Of a stretch of 9,006 nt of DNA, positions 6,026 through 9,006 are shown one piece after another. The notes under the pieces are model-generated. The model ran no database searches and was not told the DNA's origin. It saw only the letters and a program-made list of their open reading frames with translations. The stretch is from JBFKUL01 sp041635755. GTDB taxonomy: Bacteria; Pseudomonadota; Gammaproteobacteria; Burkholderiales; SG8-39. The translations under genes were made by a program, and so were the position numbers. Numbering within the stretch: position 1 is the stretch's first letter; every line of letters begins with the position of its first letter. Where the stretch lies: positions 1-9,006 of the forward strand of contig JBFKUL010000110.1 of assembly GCA_041635755.1 (NCBI GenBank), in the 5' to 3' direction.

Positions 6026-6604
6026 ATGGATGAGGCAGTGCGCCGCAGCCTCGCGAGATGGCCGAACGTGCCCGCCGTGTTCGGCTGGGTCGCGCTCGAT
6101 CGGCGCGGCAACTGGCGGCTGCGCGAGCCGGGGAGCGAGCGCTTCACACGCATCGGCAATGCGGCGCTGCGAGCGTTCATCGCCCGCAACTATGGCCGCG
6201 ACCCGCGGGGGTGCTGGTTCTTCCAGAACGGGCCTCAGCGCGTCTACGTCAAGCTCGAGCGCACGCCCTTCGTCTATCGTCTGGAGGGCGCGCGGCTGAT
6301 CGATCATTGCGGGCGCACCGCCGGCGCCCTGCGCGGGGCGTGGCTCGATGACGAGGGTGGCGTGGTGCTCGATGCCGGACAAGGTGCGGGCGTACTCGAC
6401 GATCGCGACCTCGCCGCACTTGCCGAACACTTCGTGGACGCGTCGGGCGCGCCGCTCGGGGAGCGGCTCGCCGCACTGCTTGAGCGTACGCGGCGCGCGC
6501 ATTGCGCCTTTCTTGCGCTGTCCGGAGAGCGTGTCGAGCTCGGCACGATCGAGGCGCGATCACTGGCGGCGCGCTTCGGTTTCGTTGCCGATCCACAGCC
6601 CTAG
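6026..6604 (+). CDS. Conserved uncharacterised protein (192 aa), proteobacterial DUF-type family
   Basis: Function unknown. The pattern RWPNVPAVFGWVALDRRGNWRL (11-32) and the central CWFFQNGPQRVYVKLERTPFVYRL (63-86) look like a conserved family of small soluble proteins that I recall from Burkholderia and relatives, usually annotated only as a DUF; I cannot give its number with certainty. No signal peptide, membrane segment, Cys pair or catalytic motif is visible. The N-terminal two-thirds seems rich in short beta strands and the last 65 residues in helices. I chose the second in-frame ATG (6026) over the one at 6017 because the first overlaps the probable -10 box and MDEAVRR looks like the natural start. 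It is divergent from the ligase gene with about 70 bp between starts, so the two may share regulation. No partner gene follows in the same transcript before the str operon. Confidence 0.7.
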   Translation: MDEAVRRSLARWPNVPAVFGWVALDRRGNWRLREPGSERFTRIGNAALRAFIARNYGRDPRGCWFFQNGPQRVYVKLERTPFVYRLEGARLIDHCGRTAGALRGAWLDDEGGVVLDAGQGAGVLDDRDLAALAEHFVDASGAPLGERLAALLERTRRAHCAFLALSGERVELGTIEARSLAARFGFVADPQP

Positions 6605-6625
6605 TCCTGCTCGAGCGGCGGCGAT

Positions 6626-6672
6626 GCAACGCGTTCGCGTGCGGCGGGGCTCTGAGCGCCGTATTGCGTTGC
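6626..6672. repeat. Nested inverted repeat after the hypothetical gene
   Basis: Outer arms GCAACGC (6626-6632) and GCGTTGC (6666-6672) pair perfectly, and inside them CGGCG (6642-6646) pairs with CGCCG (6657-6661) around a 10-base loop. It begins 22 bases after the stop of the hypothetical gene. It could stabilise or end that transcript, but no T-run follows, so I do not call it an intrinsic terminator. Confidence 0.4.
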
Positions 6673-6765
6673 GCGCAAGGACCCTTCGCCCTCGTTGCAA
6701 CACGAGCCAACCGGCGCGTGCCTCGAGCGGGGTCGGCACAAACCTGTTCGTGATCCGGCCCACGC

Positions 6766-6814
6766 CTTCTCGTGCAGTGCACCATTCGGCTTCCGCGGCG
6801 CCAACGACGAGAAG
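6766..6814. repeat. 8-bp inverted repeat with 33-base loop
   Basis: CTTCTCGT (6766-6773) and ACGAGAAG (6807-6814) are exact reverse complements. The loop contains the palindrome-like GCAGTGC at its start and a GC-rich core. It could be a stem-loop in an RNA or a repeat end; with a single 8-bp match in GC-rich DNA, chance is possible. Confidence 0.3.
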
Positions 6815-6914
6815 CTTGAGGTTCCGCGGATCCGAAATGGGGTGCTGGTGCGAGGCGCGCTTGAGCGGCCGCAAATGGCGACGATAAGGGCCGCGTTTCA
6901 GTCTGTCGCGCGCC

Positions 6915-6944
6915 TTGACGCTGTGTGAAAAAGGCCTTTATAAT
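6915..6944 (+). promoter_or_regulatory. Near-consensus sigma-70 promoter of the str operon
   Basis: TTGACG (6915-6920), an 18-bp spacer, and TATAAT (6939-6944): 11 of 12 consensus bases. Transcription should start near 6951, giving a leader of about 72 bases before rpsL. Such strength fits a ribosomal protein operon. It is the best promoter in the window and the only one with a clear -35 box. Confidence 0.85.
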
Positions 6945-6964
6945 CCGGCCTCTTTTTCGCGCCG

Positions 6965-6997
6965 GGGCGGCTACGGGTGTGGATTCCGCGGCCGCCC
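6965..6997 (+). promoter_or_regulatory. GC-rich hairpin in the str operon leader
   Basis: GGGCGGC (6965-6971) pairs with GCCGCCC (6991-6997), with a 19-base loop. It lies inside the predicted 5' leader, about 14 bases after the expected transcription start. Possible roles are mRNA stability or a protein-binding target; it carries no T-run, so it is not an attenuator terminator. Confidence 0.45.
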
Positions 6998-7001
6998 GAT
7001 T

Positions 7002-7015
7002 CGTTTCTGGAAACG
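7002..7015 (+). promoter_or_regulatory. Small hairpin covering the rpsL ribosome binding region
   Basis: CGTTTC (7002-7007) and GAAACG (7010-7015) are exact complements; as RNA this gives a 5-bp stem with a CUGG tetraloop. GGAAA, the only Shine-Dalgarno-like stretch before rpsL, starts at 7009 and lies in this stem, while an A-rich CAAAAAC runs from it to the ATG at 7023. The stem is weak and may only modulate initiation. Confidence 0.35.
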
Positions 7016-7022
7016 CAAAAAC

Positions 7023-7400
7023 ATGCCAACCGTCAATCAGTTAGTGCGTAGCGGGCGTGCTGCAAGGCGCCCGAAATCGAAGGTTCCGGCACTCGCCGGC
7101 GCGCCGCAAAAGCGGGGAGTGTGCACGCGTGTATACACCACAACGCCGAAAAAGCCGAACTCGGCGCTGCGCAAGGTCGCCAAGGTACGGCTGACCAACG
7201 GGTTCGAAGTTATCGGCTACATCGGCGGCGAGGGCCACAACCTGCAGGAGCACTCGGTAGTGCTGATCCGCGGCGGCCGCGTCAAGGACTTGCCGGGTGT
7301 GCGCTACCACATCGTGCGTGGCTCGCTTGACACGCAGGGCGTCAAGGACCGCAAGCAGAGCCGCTCGAAGTACGGCGCCAAGCGCCCGAAGGCCGCCTAA
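7023..7400 (+). CDS. rpsL: 30S ribosomal protein S12
   Basis: Protein of the small subunit's decoding centre, needed for translational accuracy. 125 residues from the ATG at 7023, the normal S12 length; the frame is open further upstream but the family start MPTVNQLVR is clear. Seen: PQKRGVCTRVYTTTPKKPNSALRKV region (28-52) and GGRVKDLPGVRYH (84-96). The residues whose change gives streptomycin resistance in E. coli (K43 and K88 counting Met, with P91) are all wild type, so the gene predicts a sensitive ribosome. RKVAKVRLTNGFEV and QSRSKYGAKRPK are of beta-proteobacterial type. First gene of the str operon, driven by the promoter at 6915-6944, 25 bp before rpsG. Confidence 0.98.
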   Translation: MPTVNQLVRSGRAARRPKSKVPALAGAPQKRGVCTRVYTTTPKKPNSALRKVAKVRLTNGFEVIGYIGGEGHNLQEHSVVLIRGGRVKDLPGVRYHIVRGSLDTQGVKDRKQSRSKYGAKRPKAA

Positions 7401-7425
7401 CACCACCGGCGCACAAGAGGACACC

Positions 7426-7896
<471 letters not shown>

Positions 7897-7903
7897 CGAC
7901 CGG

Positions 7904-7915
7904 CCCCGAGCGGGG
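7904..7915 (+). other. Short GC hairpin between rpsG and fusA
   Basis: CCCCG (7904-7908) and CGGGG (7911-7915) are complementary, leaving four to five base pairs with a GAGC-type tetraloop, 8 bases after the rpsG stop. It may slow 3' decay or affect coupling to fusA. It is too short and lacks a T-run to be a terminator, and fusA must be read through it. Confidence 0.3.
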
Positions 7916-7939
7916 ACGCGAGAATACACAAGGATGGGC

Positions 7940-9006
<1,067 letters not shown>

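Larger units (their letters stand above)
6605..6914. other. Gene-poor gap before the str operon, rich in inverted repeats
   Basis: About 310 bp with no credible gene. Open frames exist on both strands (for example 6560-6874 on the -, 6695-6928 on the +), but they begin at TTG codons without ribosome binding sites and match no family I know. The sequence holds a nested inverted repeat (6626-6672), a small hairpin with arms CTCGT/ACGAG at 6691-6695 and 6702-6706, an inverted repeat with arms at 6766-6773 and 6807-6814, and a 9-bp direct repeat CTCGAGCGG at 6610 and 6722. It may be a dispersed intergenic repeat, a decayed gene, or a non-coding RNA. I cannot tell which. Confidence 0.5.

Noticed and set aside
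4613..6502. 629-codon open frame on the - strand in another frame of the ligase gene
   Set aside because: Runs across the ligase and then antisense to the hypothetical gene; low-complexity Arg/Ala translation without motifs. The overlapping ligase has every expected domain motif.
6560..6874. 104-codon open frame on the - strand in the gap before the str operon
   Set aside because: Begins at TTG with no ribosome binding site, overlaps the end of the hypothetical gene, and matches no family I recognise. It may be a phantom frame of a repeat.
6695..6928. 77-codon open frame on the + strand in the same gap
   Set aside because: TTG start without a ribosome binding site, and it runs through the -35 box of the str promoter, which a real gene would be unlikely to do.
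6945..6965. CCGGC/GCCGG inverted repeat with a T-rich loop next to the str promoter
   Set aside because: One arm lies before the expected transcription start, so the hairpin would not form in the RNA; the T-run is in the loop, not after the stem.

Overview
The window comes from a high-GC proteobacterium, most likely a betaproteobacterium. The S12, S7 and EF-G proteins match the beta/gamma type almost throughout. The rpsL-rpsG-fusA order is the standard str operon, and the window pairs a branched-chain-type (Liv/HAAT) ABC importer with a FadD-like acyl-CoA ligase. No mobile element, CRISPR array, tRNA or rRNA was found.

Layout, left to right. At 1-1724 (+) lie the end of a LivH-type permease and a complete LivM-type permease, translationally coupled. 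At 1747-3277 (-) lie LivF- and LivG-type ATPases, overlapping each other and running tail-to-tail into livM. At 3387-4214 (+) is a stand-alone EAL-domain protein with a partly degenerate active site. It is followed by a perfect 9-bp hairpin shared with the convergent acyl-CoA ligase gene at 4246-5955 (-). That ligase is divergent from an uncharacterised 192-residue protein (6026-6604, +), across a short region with mirrored GCTAGAAT -10 boxes. About 310 bp without a credible gene but with several inverted repeats follow (6605-6914). Then come a near-consensus promoter and the str operon: rpsL, rpsG and the first half of fusA.

How the genes may work together. LivH, LivM, LivF and LivG supply the two permeases and two ATPases of one HAAT-family importer; the periplasmic binding protein is not in the window. 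The ATPases diverge somewhat from the E. coli LivFG pattern, and an acyl-CoA ligase sits nearby. A plausible but unproven reading is uptake of a carboxylic or fatty/aromatic acid followed by CoA activation, rather than leucine transport. The EAL protein could link this to cyclic-di-GMP, but only its position suggests that.

I did not find a clearly new multi-gene system. The best leads are a zinc-ribbon-like CX2CX10CX2C tail on LivM, the altered DDFG motif of the EAL protein, the mirrored divergent promoter with a probable leaderless start, and the unexplained structured gap before the str operon.
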